Position numbers and translations under genes: made by a program. From Bog-473 sp036502025 (GTDB taxonomy: Bacteria > Actinomycetota > Acidimicrobiia > Acidimicrobiales > RAAP-2): a DNA stretch of 64,000 nucleotides. This document shows, piece by piece, positions 18,570 to 27,484 of the stretch. Within the stretch, counting starts at the first letter, position 1. Each line of letters starts with the position of its first letter. The stretch lies in NCBI GenBank assembly GCA_036502025.1, contig DASXZJ010000077.1, positions 32,876 through 96,875 on the forward strand. The letters are read 5' to 3'. The notes beneath the pieces were generated by a model that worked only from the letters and a program-made list of their open reading frames with translations, ran no database searches and had not been told where the DNA came from.

Positions 18570-19397
18570 TCAGGTCGTGATGGCTCCGTCAATCGACAGG
18601 ATGGCGCCGGTAACGTACGCCGCCTCGTTCGAGCCCAGGTAGGCGAACGCGCCGGCGATCTCGTGGGGGAAGGCGAAGCCGATAGGGGTCATCAGACGCT
18701 CGATCAGCTTGAAGTCGGCGTCTGCGGGCGGGCCGAAATTGTGGATGATGGGGGTGTCCACCCCCCCCGGCGCTACGCCGTTGACCCGGACACCCCTCGC
18801 CATGTACTCCACCGCCAACGCCTTGGTCAGCATCTTGACCCCGCCTTTCGACGCGCAGTAAGCCGCCGAGTAGGGCTGACCGATGATCCCCGCGGTCGAC
18901 ACGGTGTTGACGATTGCCCCTCCGTGCTCGATCATGCCTGGCAGCACGGCGCGGCACATGAGGAAGGTCCCCGTCAGGTTGACGGCGAGGATCTTCTCCC
19001 ACCCGCTGAGCGACTGGTCGGGTGTGTGCGAGAAGCCTCCGATGCCGGCGATATTGCACAGGTTGGTGATGTGGCCCAGTTCCTCGGCCGCGGACGCCAC
19101 CACAGACGCCACTACGTCCTCGTCGGTGACGTCACACCGCAGGGCGATCGCCCGTCCGCCCGCCGCTCGGGCCTCGTCGTTGATCTCGCCGGCCACCGCC
19201 TCGATGGCGTCCTCGGCCACATCGAGACACGCCACTGCCGCGCCCTCGGCGGCCAGGCGCCTGGCCGTGGCGCGACCGATACCCGACCCCGCGCCGGTGA
19301 CCAGAGCGACCCGGTCGGCGTAGCGCCCGGGGCTGCACGTCTCGACCGCCGTACCGCGATTGGGATCGGATGCTCCGACTCTGGTGGTGGGGCTCAC
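18570..19397 (-). CDS. Short-chain dehydrogenase/reductase
   Basis: 275-residue classical SDR. The cofactor motif VTGAGSGIGRATA is near 29-41, NIAGIGG corresponds to the NNAG motif, a catalytic serine is in NTVSTAGIIG, and YCASK is the Tyr/Lys pair. CDVTDEDV after the second strand suggests an NAD(H) preference. The end SNEAAYVTGAILSIDGA is the family signature. GTG at 19395-19397 is preceded by AAGGAGA, deciding the start. It follows an acyl-CoA ligase gene by 94 bases; together they may act on a fatty, steroid-like or aromatic acyl substrate, but nothing fixes which. Confidence 0.9.
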   Translation of the reverse strand: MSPTTRVGASDPNRGTAVETCSPGRYADRVALVTGAGSGIGRATARRLAAEGAAVACLDVAEDAIEAVAGEINDEARAAGGRAIALRCDVTDEDVVASVVASAAEELGHITNLCNIAGIGGFSHTPDQSLSGWEKILAVNLTGTFLMCRAVLPGMIEHGGAIVNTVSTAGIIGQPYSAAYCASKGGVKMLTKALAVEYMARGVRVNGVAPGGVDTPIIHNFGPPADADFKLIERLMTPIGFAFPHEIAGAFAYLGSNEAAYVTGAILSIDGAITT

Positions 19398-19491
19398 ATG
19401 GTCTCCTTGGTCGAACTGATCGGGTCGAGGGCCGACCTCCAACGGTGGCACATGATGACCACACTGGCGCCCTGCCTACCACTCCGCCTGG

Positions 19492-21096
19492 TCACCCGGG
19501 CGCGGCAGCCCGTCGGCGCAGGCGGTCCCGGGCGCCCTCGGCGGCCAGGGCAGCCAGCCTGGTCGGGTCGACCTTCATCATCGGGGTCAGTGGTATCTCG
19601 TCGACGATGACCAGCACGTCGGGCGACTTGTAGTCGGAGAGGGAACGGGCGCAGTGGGCGCGGAGGTCCTCCAGCCCGGGGGGCATCGCACCGTCGACCA
19701 CCACGATGGCCACGCCGATCTCGCCGAGTACAGGATCGGCCGCGCCCACTACGGCGGCCCGCGCCACCGCGGGGTGGGTGCTGAGAACTTCCTCGACCTC
19801 GGCCGGGTAGACGTTGTACCCGCCCCGGATGTACCGCTCGTGAGCCCGCCCCGACAGGACGAGGTTGCCGCGCCCGTCGAGGCAACCGAAGTCGCCGGTG
19901 GTCAGCCATCCATCGGCCGCCAACACCTCGGCCGTCGAGGTCGGATCGATGAGGTCGGCCGTGGCACGACCTCGCCCGGGACCCTGTCCCCAGTAGCCGC
20001 GCATGACGGCACCCGAACGCAGGTGCACCCGCCCGATGGAGTCCTGGGGTGTTGCCCGGCCGTCGTCACCGACGATGCGGATCTCCACCCCGGGCACGGG
20101 GGCGCCCACCGTTCGGGCCACCTCGTCGTCAGAGGAGGCCGGTGTCGTGCCGGTGCCGAGCGACGACTCGGTCGAGGTGTAGCGGACGACGACCGGGACG
20201 CCTAGGCGGCCCCGGATGGCGGCGACCAGCGAGGAGGGCACCCGCGCCGCACCAGTTCCCGCCACGCGCAACGAGCGCAGGTGGTCCGCGTCACATCCCT
20301 CCTCTTCGAGCATCAAGGTCCACTGGGTGGGCACGCCCTGGGCGACCGTGACCCGCTCCTCGGACATGATGCGGACGGCGTCGTTGGCCCGCCAGGGCGT
20401 CGGCGTGATGATCGTCGTGACGCCGTGGGCGATCTCGTCCCAGGCCCGAGTCATGTAGCCCACGTGGGCGAACGGGAGGGGCGAGAGCCGCCGGTCACCG
20501 GGTTGGCTCAGCACATCGGTCCCCCGAGCCACCGCGGCCAGGTTGGCGTGATCGAAGAGGGCGCCCTTGGGGGTGCCGGTGGTCCCACTGGTCCAGACCA
20601 CGGCGACCGGGTCGTCCTCGGAGAGGTGGGGCCACCACGCCGGCCCGTCGCCCAACCCGGCCGCCACGAGATCAGCCAGCTCGACGGTTCGGCCGCCCCC
20701 GGGCACCGGTTCTTGCGCCGCGTCGTCCCGGACCACCAGCAGCGGACTCGTTCGTTCCAGGATGGAGTCGACCTCAGCCTGGCCCATCCGGGGATTGATG
20801 CCCGAAGTGATGGCACCCAGCCGGAGGAGGGCGGCGTAGAGCACGGCGTAGTCGATGGACGACGGCAGGCACAGCGCCACCACGTCGCCCTTGGCCACCC
20901 CGAGCTCGACCAGCCGGCCGGCGACGCCGTCGGCCGCCCGGTCCCACTGCGCGAAGGTCAGGTTGCGGCGGGGCCCGTCGCCTCCGGGTCGAGCCGGCTC
21001 GACGTAGGCCTCCAGGTCGCCGTTGACCTGCGCCGCCTCCCGGAGCACCGACACCACCGTGCGATGGCGCTCCAGGGGAATGCTGCGGACCGGCAT
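19492..21096 (-). CDS. AMP-binding acyl-CoA synthetase
   Basis: 534 residues of the ANL superfamily, which activates a carboxylate with ATP to acyl-AMP and then the CoA thioester. Motifs: A3 P-loop VWTSGTTGTPKGA (~165-177), the later YTSTESS, TGDFGCLDGRGNL, hinge GRAHERYIRGGYNVYPAEVE, and the C-terminal catalytic lysine in LTPMMKVDP. The usual xxxGKxxR context is changed to MMKVDPTR, but the lysine is kept. Substrate is not predictable. Divergent from cofD with an 80-base gap; paired with the downstream SDR. Confidence 0.92.
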   Translation of the reverse strand: MPVRSIPLERHRTVVSVLREAAQVNGDLEAYVEPARPGGDGPRRNLTFAQWDRAADGVAGRLVELGVAKGDVVALCLPSSIDYAVLYAALLRLGAITSGINPRMGQAEVDSILERTSPLLVVRDDAAQEPVPGGGRTVELADLVAAGLGDGPAWWPHLSEDDPVAVVWTSGTTGTPKGALFDHANLAAVARGTDVLSQPGDRRLSPLPFAHVGYMTRAWDEIAHGVTTIITPTPWRANDAVRIMSEERVTVAQGVPTQWTLMLEEEGCDADHLRSLRVAGTGAARVPSSLVAAIRGRLGVPVVVRYTSTESSLGTGTTPASSDDEVARTVGAPVPGVEIRIVGDDGRATPQDSIGRVHLRSGAVMRGYWGQGPGRGRATADLIDPTSTAEVLAADGWLTTGDFGCLDGRGNLVLSGRAHERYIRGGYNVYPAEVEEVLSTHPAVARAAVVGAADPVLGEIGVAIVVVDGAMPPGLEDLRAHCARSLSDYKSPDVLVIVDEIPLTPMMKVDPTRLAALAAEGARDRLRRRAAAPG

Positions 21097-21163
21097 GCGG
21101 GCGCGGATCGTAGCAAAGCCCGGCGGCGGTCCGTCCCCGGGCGGGGGTCCACCGAGTGGCTTC

Positions 21164-21169
21164 TATGCT
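21164..21169 (+). promoter_or_regulatory. -10-like box for cofD-cofE
   Basis: TATGCT ends seven bases before the GTG at 21176, consistent with a leaderless mRNA. No clear -35 and no Shine-Dalgarno sequence. Confidence 0.4.
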
Positions 21170-21175
21170 CGCAGC

Positions 21176-22123
21176 GTGCTTGTCACCCTGTGCGGCGGTG
21201 TCGGAGCCGCTCGGATGCTCTCGGCTCTGGTCGGCGTGCGCCCACCCGACTCCATCACCGCCATCGTCAACGTCGGGGACGACACCGTCCTCCACGGACT
21301 CCACATCAGCCCCGACCTCGACACCATCACCTACACGCTGGCCGGGTTGGACAATCGCGAGACCGGCTGGGGCATGGCCGGCGAGACCTGGACTGTCATG
21401 GAGGAGCTCACCCGGCTCGGTGGTGAGAGCTGGTTCCGGCTGGGCGACCGGGATCTGGCCACCCACCTCTTCCGCACCGAACGGCTCGGGGCCGGTGCCC
21501 CGCTGAGCGAGGTCACCGCGGCCATCGCGACCCGGCGTGGCATCGCCGTCACGCTGCTTCCGGTCAGCGACGATCCGGTTCGTACCAGGTTGACGCTGGC
21601 CGAGGACACCGAATTGGGACCGGCCGGCACCGAGGTGGCCTTCCAGGACTATTTCGTCCGGCTCCACCACCAGGTCGCGGCGAGCGCGGTCCGATTCGCC
21701 GGAGCCGAGGCCTCGCGGCCGGCACCAGGCGTCGCCGAGGCACTGACCCTGGCCAATCGGATCGTCGTGTGCCCTTCCAATCCAATCGTGTCGATCGGGC
21801 CGCTGCTGGCCGTGCCCGGGATCCTCCCGGCGCTGACAGCCCGCCGCGACGACGTCATCGCGGTGTCCCCCATCGTCGCCGGCGCCGCCCTCAAGGGTCC
21901 GGCCGACCGGCTGCTGCGCGAGCTGGGGCACGACCCGTCGGTGGTGGGAGTGGCCCGGCTCTACGCGCCATGGGTCGGGACTCTCGTCATCGACGAGGCG
22001 GACCGGGATCACGCCCCGGCTGTCGAGGCCGAGGGCATCCATTGCGTCGTGGCGCCCACCGTCATGGACTCCCCGGAACGGGCGATCGCCCTCGCCCGCG
22101 TGGTGGTGGAGACCGGTGCCTGA
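21176..22123 (+). CDS. cofD: 2-phospho-L-lactate/PEP transferase (F420 biosynthesis)
   Basis: 315 residues, homologous to CofD/FbiA. It joins the activated phospho-lactate (in archaea) or phosphoenolpyruvyl (in actinobacteria) moiety to the deazaflavin FO, making F420-0 or dehydro-F420-0. The glycine-rich N-terminus VTLCGGVGAARML, VNVGDDTVLHGLHISPDLDT, GDRDLATH and CPSNPIVSIGPLL are hallmark segments. GTG 21176 aligns the GGVGAAR motif to the usual N-terminal position and sits seven bases from a -10 box. cofE overlaps its end by eight bases. In mycobacteria the equivalent gene is fbiA, next to fbiB. Confidence 0.95.
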   Translation: MLVTLCGGVGAARMLSALVGVRPPDSITAIVNVGDDTVLHGLHISPDLDTITYTLAGLDNRETGWGMAGETWTVMEELTRLGGESWFRLGDRDLATHLFRTERLGAGAPLSEVTAAIATRRGIAVTLLPVSDDPVRTRLTLAEDTELGPAGTEVAFQDYFVRLHHQVAASAVRFAGAEASRPAPGVAEALTLANRIVVCPSNPIVSIGPLLAVPGILPALTARRDDVIAVSPIVAGAALKGPADRLLRELGHDPSVVGVARLYAPWVGTLVIDEADRDHAPAVEAEGIHCVVAPTVMDSPERAIALARVVVETGA

Positions 22124-22841
22124 CGGCATCTCGCTCATCCCGCTCGCCGGTATCGGCGAGATCAGGCCCGGCGACGACCTGGCCCACGTGCTGGCGGACG
22201 CGCTGGCACCGAAGGCCGCCGACGGCCCGACGTTGCAGACAGGCGACGTGGTCGTCGTCACCCAGAAGGTGGTCTCCAAGGCCGAGGGCCAACTGGTCCC
22301 GGTCGACTCAGACGACCCGGCGGCCAAGGTGGCACTGGTCGAGCGCGAATCGGTCCGGATCATCCGCCGACGCGGAGACCTCATCATCAGCGAGACCCGG
22401 CACGGCTTCATCTGCGCCAACGCGGGCATCGATCTCTCCAACGTCGAGCTGGGGACGGCCGCGCTCCTGCCCGAGGACTCGGATCGGTCGGCCCGCCGCA
22501 TCAGGGCCGGACTGGCTGCTCTCCTCGGGGTCGATGTCGGCGTGATCGTGTCGGACACCTTCGGCCGGACGTGGCGCCGCGGCGTGACCGATGTAGCCAT
22601 CGGGTGCGCCGGGGTGGCCGCGGTGATCGACCTGCGGGGCACCACCGATGCCAACGGTCGCGAGCTGATCGCCACCGAGGTCTGCGTGGCGGACGAGCTG
22701 GCATCGGCGGCCGAGTTGGTGATGGGAAAGGATCGGGGCATCCCGGCCGCCATCGTGCGCGGCGTGCCCGCCGGCTGGTTCCGCCGGGCCTCCGTGAAGT
22801 CGGAGATCATCCGGCCCCCCGACGAGGACCTCTTCCGCTGA
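22116..22841 (+). CDS. cofE: Coenzyme F420-0:L-glutamate ligase, single-domain
   Basis: 241 residues corresponding to CofE or the N-terminal half of FbiB. It adds gamma-linked glutamates to F420-0 using GTP. Recognisable segments are IPLAGIGEIRPGDDL, DVVVVTQKVVSKAEG, ETRHGFICANAGID, SDTFGRTWRRG and IPAAIVRGV. GTG 22116 overlaps the cofD stop. Mycobacterial FbiB is about twice this length because of a C-terminal FMN nitroreductase-like domain that reduces dehydro-F420-0; that domain is absent here and does not follow as a separate gene. Confidence 0.95.
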   Translation: MPDGISLIPLAGIGEIRPGDDLAHVLADALAPKAADGPTLQTGDVVVVTQKVVSKAEGQLVPVDSDDPAAKVALVERESVRIIRRRGDLIISETRHGFICANAGIDLSNVELGTAALLPEDSDRSARRIRAGLAALLGVDVGVIVSDTFGRTWRRGVTDVAIGCAGVAAVIDLRGTTDANGRELIATEVCVADELASAAELVMGKDRGIPAAIVRGVPAGWFRRASVKSEIIRPPDEDLFR

Positions 22842-22845
22842 GCTC

Positions 22846-23796
22846 TCAGCCCAGGTGCTGGCGCACGAACTCCAGAACGGCACTGGTGCCTTCCCCCAGG
22901 TGCGTCCAGGGCCGCCATCCCAACTGGATCGCGGCGCGCTCGATGTCGAGACTCGAGCGCAGCACCTCACCGGGCCGCAACGGAGCCTGGATCGACGCTC
23001 CCTCTACCCCGGCCTGCTCGACCATGGTGGCGTACAGCTCGTTGACCGACGTCTCCTGGCCCGTCCCGATGTTGCAGATCAACCCACCCCCGCGTGTCGC
23101 GGCGCGCACGAAGGCGTCAACCACGTCGTCGACGTACACGAAATCTCGCGTCTGCGCGCCATCCCCGTAGATCGTCACCGGCTCCCCACGCAGAAGGCGC
23201 TCGGCGAAGATGGCCACCACCCCGGCCTCACCGTGAGGGTCCTGCCGTGGGCCGTACACGTTGGCCAGCGCCAGCGCGGAGAACTCCAGCGCGTGCAATT
23301 CGCGGTAGGCGACCAGGTAGTCCAGGACCGCCTTCTTGGAGACGCCGTAGGGAGAAAGCGGTTGGTGGGGATGGGCCTCCCGAACCGGCAGCTCTTCCGG
23401 AGCGGGATCCCCGTACAGCGTCCCGCCGCTCGCCGCGAAGATGACGCGCTCGGTTTCGGCCTGCCGGGCTCCTTCGAGAATGTGCAGCGAGCCGAGGATA
23501 TTGACCTCGGCGTCGAAGACCGGTCGGGCCACTGATATCCGCACGTCGGCCTGCGCGGCAAGGTGGAAGACCAGTTCGGGGCGGCGCCGTGCCATCAGCT
23601 CCACCACGGCGGGAGCCGTGATGTCGAGATGGTGGATGGTGAGCGCCCGTCCGGCACTCCCACGGGCGTCGGCCAGATTCGAGAGAGAGCCGCTCGAGAA
23701 GTCGTCAATGACGTCGACCTCGTGACCCTCGACGAGGAGTCGGTCCACCAGAGTGGACCCGATGAACCCGGCTCCGCCCGTCACCAGGACCCGCAT
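22846..23796 (-). CDS. UDP-glucose 4-epimerase-like extended SDR
   Basis: 316 residues. NAD-binding GGAGFIGSTL is at 7-16, DDFSSGSLSNL follows (typical of GalE-like enzymes), HLAAQADVRISV comes next, catalytic serine/threonine region FAASGGTLYG, and YGVSK as the Tyr/Lys pair near 149-153. NVYGPRQDPHGEAGVVAIF and DFVYVDDVVDAF are also characteristic. It likely interconverts UDP-glucose/galactose or a related UDP-sugar; the substrate cannot be fixed. It is last in the minus-strand operon, 12 bases after the nucleotidyltransferase gene. Confidence 0.9.
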   Translation of the reverse strand: MRVLVTGGAGFIGSTLVDRLLVEGHEVDVIDDFSSGSLSNLADARGSAGRALTIHHLDITAPAVVELMARRRPELVFHLAAQADVRISVARPVFDAEVNILGSLHILEGARQAETERVIFAASGGTLYGDPAPEELPVREAHPHQPLSPYGVSKKAVLDYLVAYRELHALEFSALALANVYGPRQDPHGEAGVVAIFAERLLRGEPVTIYGDGAQTRDFVYVDDVVDAFVRAATRGGGLICNIGTGQETSVNELYATMVEQAGVEGASIQAPLRPGEVLRSSLDIERAAIQLGWRPWTHLGEGTSAVLEFVRQHLG

Positions 23797-23808
23797 CAGC
23801 CCGATCTC

Positions 23809-24885
23809 CTAGCCCGACACACGTTCGCCGTCGACCACGGTGCCCGACGCGACCATCGCGTCGGCTCCGAGAACCGAAACCGGCCGGACATCAGCCCGCT
23901 GACCCACGGTCGCCCTCGGGCCAATCACGGAACCGACGACCTTGGCATCGGAAGCCACGTGCCCTCCTTCCATGAGGATCGAATCGACGACGAGGGCTCC
24001 AGCATCAATGGTGCATCCGGCGCCCAGCACGCTGCGTTCTACCCGCGCCCCGGCTGCGATCTGGCAACCGACAAAGACTACCGAGGGTCCGACGACCTCT
24101 CCTTCGATGGTGCTCTGGCCTTCGAGGTACACACCGTCGCCCCGGTCACTCACCCCCGGTGCCACCAGCCCGGTACGGCGACCCGAAACGATGTCCGAGG
24201 TGGCCTGAAGGTAGGCCGACGGCGTCCCCGTGTCGAGCCAATAGCCCTCATCGGATCGGGCGAAGAGAACGCGGTCGCGCACCATGGCCGGGAACGTCTC
24301 GCGCTCGATCGACACCCGCCCGGTCGGGGAGATGCGATCGAGTACCGAAGCTTCGAACACATACGTGCCGGCGTTGATCTCGTTGGTCGGCGCCTCGTCC
24401 CGCGGTGGCTTCTCCACGAACGCGGTGACCCGTCCCTCGGAGTCGGTGGGCACCACCCCGAAGGCCGAGGGGTCGGGTACCGGGTGCAGTGCGATAGTGC
24501 CTTCCGCACCCTTCTCCCGATGGAAGGCGATGAGCGAGCTCAGGTCGAGGTCCGTGAGCACATCCCCGTTCACGACGACGAACGTCTCGTCGACGCCGCC
24601 GAAGTTGGCGGCAAAGCGAACCGCGCCGGCCGTGTCCAGTGGCTCAGGCTCGACGGCATAGACCAGGTTGATCCCGGCGGCGCGACCATCGGGGTACGCC
24701 GCCTTGAAGGCGTCCGGCAAATACCCAAGGGACAGGATCGCCTCGTCCACTCCATGAGACGCCAGATGCGCGAGCACCCGCTCGATCATCGGGACGCCCA
24801 CTACCGGCAACATCTGCTTGGGAGCGGACAGGGTCAGCGGACGAAGCCTCGTCCCCTCGCCTCCGACGAGGACAACCGCCTTCAC
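23809..24885 (-). CDS. NDP-sugar pyrophosphorylase, ManC/GlmU-like
   Basis: 358 residues with an N-terminal nucleotidyltransferase domain (VLVGGEGTRLRPLTLSAPKQMLP; GDVLTD metal site; EKP loop in FVEKPPRDEAP; WLDTGTPSAYLQA) and a C-terminal left-handed beta-helix of hexapeptide repeats. This is the form of actinobacterial mannose-1-phosphate guanylyltransferase (ManC/GMPP-like). A GDP-mannose role fits manB and the rmd-like gene, but glucose-1-phosphate thymidylyl- or adenylyltransferase cannot be ruled out. GTG 24883-24885 shares one base with the preceding TAG (TAGTG), so translation is coupled to the Thr-rich protein. Confidence 0.88.
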   Translation of the reverse strand: MKAVVLVGGEGTRLRPLTLSAPKQMLPVVGVPMIERVLAHLASHGVDEAILSLGYLPDAFKAAYPDGRAAGINLVYAVEPEPLDTAGAVRFAANFGGVDETFVVVNGDVLTDLDLSSLIAFHREKGAEGTIALHPVPDPSAFGVVPTDSEGRVTAFVEKPPRDEAPTNEINAGTYVFEASVLDRISPTGRVSIERETFPAMVRDRVLFARSDEGYWLDTGTPSAYLQATSDIVSGRRTGLVAPGVSDRGDGVYLEGQSTIEGEVVGPSVVFVGCQIAAGARVERSVLGAGCTIDAGALVVDSILMEGGHVASDAKVVGSVIGPRATVGQRADVRPVSVLGADAMVASGTVVDGERVSG

Positions 24886-25763
24886 TAGCTCTTCGGTTTG
24901 GTGGTGGTTGTCGACGAGGCCGGCTTGGTTGTCGTGGTCGTGCCGGCCGGCTGTGAAGTGGTGGTCGTGGGCGCGGTTGTGGTGGACGATCCTGCGGCCG
25001 TGGTCGTCGTCGCCCCTGGCACCGTGGTGGTGGGGGCGCTCGGCGCCGTGGTGGCGGTCGTGGTCGTGGCCGTGCCCTCGACGGTCCCCACCAACGCCAG
25101 GACGGTGGCCGCGCTCACCTTGGGCAGCGCCGAGTTCGACGGCACGAAGCCGACGGTGATGAGCTGGCTGTTGAGGAACTTCAGCTTGGCCGGAAGGGCG
25201 GCGTAGTGGCCACCGACCTGCTTGGTCTCGTTGCCCGAGGTTGAGGTCGAGAGGGTCCAGGAGCGGACCCGGACCACGCCCTTCTTGCCGGCGTCTGGCG
25301 TCCCGCTGGGACACTTCTCACCGTTCTTGTAGAGCGGTACCCCGCTGCCCGGATACTGGACTGATGTGTTGGTCAGTTTCATGCCCGAGTAGCCCGAGGC
25401 GAACCTGCCCAAGGTGGCATTGTTGCCGGCCTCACCAGTGGTCTTGGGGGCAATGACCAGCACGCCGTCGCTCGCCGCGGTCAGACCAGTGGTGGCGCCG
25501 CTCGGTGTGGCGGCGATAGACGGTTCCATCTTCCCGCAGATGTCAAAGGCCAGCGCGGCGTGCCATGTCTGCCCCACCGTCGGTTGCACCGCCGGTGCCG
25601 TCTTGGTGTAGTGGTAGCGGGCCAGGGCGACCGAACCGATTCCCAGCAGCACAATGAGAATGAGCGCGGCATACCAATTAACGGGCATCTGCCCGCGGTA
25701 GGTAGTGCCGCCTCCTGTTGCAGCGGCGCGTGCGACCGATCTTCCGGTAGAGCTTCTGGCCAT
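24885..25763 (-). CDS. Membrane-anchored protein with Thr-rich tail, unknown
   Basis: 292 residues, family not recognised. A basic start leads to one membrane helix (WYAALILIVLLGIGSVALA, ~29-47). A ~180-residue extracytoplasmic domain follows with two cysteines (FDICGKM and EKCPSG), then a 60-residue tail dominated by threonine runs with proline and alanine. The tail looks like a flexible wall-spanning or O-glycosylated segment. ATG 25763 follows the regulator's stop by 14 bases. Operon position between a BTAD regulator and ManC-like enzyme suggests a surface role, possibly as a glycosylation target; this is inference. Confidence 0.8.
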   Translation of the reverse strand: MARSSTGRSVARAAATGGGTTYRGQMPVNWYAALILIVLLGIGSVALARYHYTKTAPAVQPTVGQTWHAALAFDICGKMEPSIAATPSGATTGLTAASDGVLVIAPKTTGEAGNNATLGRFASGYSGMKLTNTSVQYPGSGVPLYKNGEKCPSGTPDAGKKGVVRVRSWTLSTSTSGNETKQVGGHYAALPAKLKFLNSQLITVGFVPSNSALPKVSAATVLALVGTVEGTATTTTATTAPSAPTTTVPGATTTTAAGSSTTTAPTTTTSQPAGTTTTTKPASSTTTTKPKS

Positions 25764-25777
25764 GGCGGGACGAAACC

Positions 25778-26569
25778 CTACAGCCTGACGGGGTCCCCTC
25801 TGGCCTCGGGTGCCGCTCCGTGCGCCAGTTCCCGGTAGAGGGCCACCGTTTTGGGATGAACGAACGAGGGAGAAGGTGAACCAGGGCTGCTCGGACATGG
25901 CGCGACCCCGCCCTGCTCCGCCTCGCGGGCGGCCGTGAGGAGCTCGGCCATGGCGGCGCGGACGCCCATGCGGTTGCCTTGCACTTCCGCGGCCCGCAAG
26001 AGGGCGCGGTAGAGCCGCTCGTCGTAAGGGCTGACCTTCAGGGCGCGGCGGATCATCCACTCGGCCTCGCCCCCGAGACCCCGCGCCAGGAAGTGCTCGG
26101 CTCCTCTCAGCGCGGTGTCGGTGACCATCGAACCCAGTTCGGCCGAGATGCCCTCGAACACGGCCCAGTCGCACCGGGAGAGCCCCTCAAAGAGGGCGCC
26201 GCGGACCAACTCCAGGGCCTCCCTCCAGCGTGCCGGATCCGGCTCGGCGGCGGCGCGGGCGAATCGATCCACGTCGGTGCCCACTGAAGCACCGAGACGT
26301 ACATGACGACCGCTGCGCGGGAGGTGGTCCAAGCCGGCCTCCGACTGGCCGAGCGACCGGCGAGCCGCTGACACCGTCGAGTGAAGGGTGGAGGGAGCGA
26401 CGGATCGGTCCGGCCACAACGCAGCACCCCAGACGTCGGTGCGGGCGCCGTTCGGATGCAGGGCGAGGTACACCACCAGTTCTCTCGCCGCTGGGCGCCG
26501 GAAGGCACGGACCGCCCCCCTGATCTCGACCGGTCCGAGGACGGCGACTTCGATTTCGGGAACGGCCAC
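25778..26569 (-). CDS. BTAD-domain (SARP-like) transcriptional regulator
   Basis: 263 residues. An N-terminal winged-helix of the OmpR/SARP kind (VAVLGPVEIRG, RELVVYLALHP, LWPD, STLHSTVSAARRSLG) is followed by a bacterial transcriptional activation domain made of paired helices (DVDRFARAAAEPD, DERLYRALLRAAEVQGNRMGVRAAMAELL). SARP proteins of this length usually activate nearby genes, so the downstream Thr-rich protein, ManC-like enzyme and epimerase are candidate targets. The start is GTG 26567-26569. No receiver or ATPase domain. Direct repeats that could be its operator were not identified. Confidence 0.88.
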   Translation of the reverse strand: MAVPEIEVAVLGPVEIRGAVRAFRRPAARELVVYLALHPNGARTDVWGAALWPDRSVAPSTLHSTVSAARRSLGQSEAGLDHLPRSGRHVRLGASVGTDVDRFARAAAEPDPARWREALELVRGALFEGLSRCDWAVFEGISAELGSMVTDTALRGAEHFLARGLGGEAEWMIRRALKVSPYDERLYRALLRAAEVQGNRMGVRAAMAELLTAAREAEQGGVAPCPSSPGSPSPSFVHPKTVALYRELAHGAAPEARGDPVRL

Positions 26570-26608
26570 GAAGAAGAAAGGTCGGGCCAGGGTGGCGCTG
26601 TACCTGCC

Positions 26609-27484
26609 TCACCCCGAATAGGTGCCGTCGAGCACTCCCGTGGGATCCGGAGCGCCGGTGTCCTTGACGGCATCGGGGGGTGCGTGGGCCAGGAGAACGG
26701 CTCCGAACACCACGGCGCCGTAACTGGTCACCCGGGCGGCCCCGGCCCAGCCGCCCGGTAGCGACTCGTGAAAGACGGCGAGGCCGCCGAAGATGGGGAT
26801 CATGTTGTTCACCAGGGTGGAGAGCCCCGCCGTCTCCAGGACCCGGCCGCGCTGGAACGCCATCTGCAACGACACGAACCCCAACGCCGTGCAGATGGCG
26901 AGCAACGGGACGAAGAGCACGCCATTGCCGCTGACCGCGCCCTTGGTGGCCAAGTCGCCGACCCCGAAGAGAAGTCCGGCGGCGGTGCCGAGCGACGCGG
27001 CCGGGCGGACCCCCTTCGCCGCTGCCGCGGCCAGGAGACCGGCCGTGGCAGAGCCGGCGAGGATCACGATCAGCAGGATCGAACTGTGCGCAGGCCTGGC
27101 CACGGCCACGTGCACGGTGAGTGAAACCCCCAACAGCGCCAGGCCGGCCACGGCGACGGCCGCACCGAGCCGCTCGCGCCGTTCGAGCGGAGTGCCGAGG
27201 CGATGCACCAGGACGGCGAGCACCCCGACCCCTCCCGCCGAGACCGCCTGCACCAGGGACAGGGGTGCCAGGGCCAGTGCCGCGATGTACAGGCCCCAGC
27301 CGAACCAGCCGGTGGCGTACCCGATCATCCATTGCCGGTCCGTGATCAAAAGGCGGGCCGAGTGCGCCGGATGCCGGATCGAGAGCATGGTCATGGTGTT
27401 GGTCGCACCGTGCTGGACGAAGAATCCGATATTGAGCGCCCCCGCAGCCAGAAGGGCCAGGACCAGTCCGGCGGCCAACCTCAC
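26609..27484 (-). CDS. EamA/DMT-family transporter
   Basis: 291 residues with about ten hydrophobic helices in two halves, consistent with drug/metabolite transporter superfamily proteins. Recognisable features include LAPLSLVQAVSAGGVGVLAV at the end of the first half and NNMIPIFGGLAVFHESLP in the second, a typical EamA region. Substrate unknown; some relatives are annotated as magnesium transporters (NIPA-like), others as exporters. Start GTG 27482-27484. It lies 39 bases upstream of the regulator gene and may be co-transcribed with it. Confidence 0.85.
   Translation of the reverse strand: MRLAAGLVLALLAAGALNIGFFVQHGATNTMTMLSIRHPAHSARLLITDRQWMIGYATGWFGWGLYIAALALAPLSLVQAVSAGGVGVLAVLVHRLGTPLERRERLGAAVAVAGLALLGVSLTVHVAVARPAHSSILLIVILAGSATAGLLAAAAAKGVRPAASLGTAAGLLFGVGDLATKGAVSGNGVLFVPLLAICTALGFVSLQMAFQRGRVLETAGLSTLVNNMIPIFGGLAVFHESLPGGWAGAARVTSYGAVVFGAVLLAHAPPDAVKDTGAPDPTGVLDGTYSG

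Noticed and set aside
20774..22918. 714-codon open frame on the minus strand opposite cofD-cofE
   Set aside because: The plus-strand frames encode complete CofD and CofE; the antisense product is low-complexity and has no recognisable motif.
24885..25120. Repetitive Thr-codon tract as a CRISPR or satellite repeat
   Set aside because: The repetition is at the level of Thr codons in an intact reading frame; there are no unique spacers or constant repeat units.
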